Origin: Christensenella sp. UBA1260
Lineage (GTDB): Bacteria > Bacillota > Clostridia > Christensenellales > CAG-917
Length of the DNA: 5,275 nt
Direction: 5' to 3'
Assembly: GCA_002308155.1 (NCBI GenBank)
Contig: DBVQ01000009.1
Coordinates: 1-5,275, forward strand
The translations under genes and the position numbers were made by a program. Positions 4,211 through 5,275 of the stretch are shown here, piece after piece. Below the pieces are notes generated by a model. The model was not told the origin of the DNA and made no database searches. It saw only the letters and a list, made by a program, of their open reading frames with translations. Positions within the stretch are counted from its first letter, which is position 1; every line of letters begins with the position of its first letter.

Positions 4211-5275
4211 TCACGCAAACATAGCAAGCTTATCTTTGAGCTTTGCAAGTTTATCTTGTGCCTTTTCAAGTTTTTCTCTCTCGTTGTCCACGAGTTTTTG
4301 AGGAGCTTTTGCAACGAACGCAGCATTTGCAAGAAGACCTTGTGTCTTCTTGACAATCGCTTCCGTCTCCGCTATTTCCGCATTTATGCGTTCAATCTCC
4401 TTTTTCTCATCAATGAGTTCGCCAAGCGGGATGAGGATTTCAGCATCATGCGTGACGACTGCTGTCGTGCGCTCGCCAATCTCTTCCTTTGACTTGACAA
4501 ACTTGACTTCCCCAATGCCCGCAAGTTTGTTGAGATAACCTGCGGCAGACGCAATGAACTTCTCGTCCTTTGCAATGACATAGGCTGAAAGCCTCTTGGA
4601 CGGCGCAACATTCATCTCGTTTCTCGTGTTTCTTATCGCCACGACAATCTCTTTGAGCCCTTCAAAGTTGGCTTCTTCCTTGCGGAAGACGTGATGCTTG
4701 TTGAACACCGGCCAATCTTCAAGCATAAGCACTCTGCCACCCGAGTATTTTGAATAAATCTCTTCCGTCACGAACGGAATAAACGGATGCAAGAGTTTCA
4801 AAATCTCGCTGAGCACGTACACGAGCATTGCGACCGCGTGACCATGTTCCTTCTTGTCGTCGGAATAGAGCGCGTTTTTGCTCATCTCAATATACCAGTC
4901 GCAGAACTCGCTCCATGTGAAATCATAAAGACGAGCCGCTGCCATACCGATTTCGTATTTGTTAAGATTTACCGTCACTTCCTTGATGACGTCGTTGAGG
5001 CGAGTCAAAATCCACTTGTCCGCACCGTTTAATCTCGTTGGGAAGGACAAATCGTCATCCTCCTTGATGTTCATTATGACGAAACGAGATGCGTTCCAGA
5101 GTTTGTTGACAAAGTTCCTGCAACTCTCAATCTTTCCTTCGGAAAATCTTGTATCGCTGCCCGGAGCAATGCCACTTGCAAGCGAGAAACGAAGAGCATC
5201 CGCACCGTATTTCTCAATGATTTCAAGCGGGTCAATGCCGTTGCCGAGCGACTTGGACATCTTTCTGCCCTGTGC
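4211..5275 (-). CDS. valS: Valyl-tRNA synthetase, C-terminal part
   Basis: This is the last 354 residues of a class I aminoacyl-tRNA synthetase that charges tRNA-Val; the N-terminal part, with the HIGH site and editing domain, lies beyond base 5275. The frame is open to the window edge, so ATG 5260 is an internal Met. The ATP-binding KMSKSLGN motif is at fragment residues 5-12. The anticodon-binding helical domain follows (about 50-235) with WSEFCDWYIE and HPFIPFVTEEIY. The last 65 residues form the two-helix coiled-coil tRNA arm special to ValS, including ANAAFVAKAPQKLV (316-329). That arm separates it from IleS and LeuS. The stop TGA at 4213-4211 overlaps the ribosome binding site of the next gene. 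In Bacillus and relatives valS is usually followed by folC; here a membrane protein follows instead. Any T-box leader would be far upstream and is not visible. Confidence 0.96.
   Translation of the reverse strand, partial: AQGRKMSKSLGNGIDPLEIIEKYGADALRFSLASGIAPGSDTRFSEGKIESCRNFVNKLWNASRFVIMNIKEDDDLSFPTRLNGADKWILTRLNDVIKEVTVNLNKYEIGMAAARLYDFTWSEFCDWYIEMSKNALYSDDKKEHGHAVAMLVYVLSEILKLLHPFIPFVTEEIYSKYSGGRVLMLEDWPVFNKHHVFRKEEANFEGLKEIVVAIRNTRNEMNVAPSKRLSAYVIAKDEKFIASAAGYLNKLAGIGEVKFVKSKEEIGERTTAVVTHDAEILIPLGELIDEKKEIERINAEIAETEAIVKKTQGLLANAAFVAKAPQKLVDNEREKLEKAQDKLAKLKDKLAMFA

Noticed and set aside
1..5275. CRISPR array, insertion sequence, phage or defence genes
   Set aside because: I saw no spaced direct repeats, transposase motifs, terminal repeats or defence domains. 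The identifiable genes are housekeeping genes on one strand.

Overview
The window looks like chromosomal DNA from a Gram-positive-type bacterium, most likely an uncultured Clostridia-like member of the Bacillota. The evidence is strong GGAGG/GAGG ribosome binding sites, near-consensus housekeeping sigma promoters, TGA used as a true stop, moderate GC content, and an rsmD-coaD-coiled-coil gene order that I recall from Clostridia. Species or genus cannot be assigned from the sequence alone. Every gene reads on the minus strand, so the biological order runs from high to low coordinates. No stretch longer than 300 bases lacks a gene.

Region 1 (5275-2743) is a tightly packed operon segment. It holds the C-terminal third of valyl-tRNA synthetase (valS, entering from outside the window), then a six-helix membrane protein of unknown function, then a small two-helix membrane protein with a probable bacterial PH-like domain. 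Each downstream start has its Shine-Dalgarno within or next to the previous stop codon, which suggests translational coupling. A GC-rich hairpin with a T-rich tail (2709-2736) follows the third gene.

Region 2 (2699-652) holds a compact alanine racemase (alr), followed 11 bp later by one unbroken reading frame. That frame encodes RsmD (16S rRNA guanine-N2 methyltransferase) fused directly to CoaD (phosphopantetheine adenylyltransferase). The two are normally separate neighbouring genes. The alr start is unusual: the annotatable ATG at 2699 has a poor ribosome binding site, while a hairpin followed by a perfect GGAGG sits 8 nt before an in-frame ATA codon exactly where the protein family normally begins.

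Region 3 (647-111) holds a small coiled-coil protein (149 aa) of the kind found next to coaD in Clostridia. It has its own promoter (5/6 and 5/6 matches, 17 bp spacer), a strong ribosome binding site, and a weak A/T-rich terminator.

Region 4 (87-1) holds a perfect consensus promoter (TTGACA-17-TATAAT) driving a tRNA-Leu(GAG) gene, whose 5' 45 nt lie in the window and which continues past base 1.

The recognisable genes are core growth functions: Leu and Val translation, rRNA modification, D-alanine for the cell wall, and coenzyme A. The most notable points are the RsmD-CoaD fusion and the possible non-canonical AUA start of alr.
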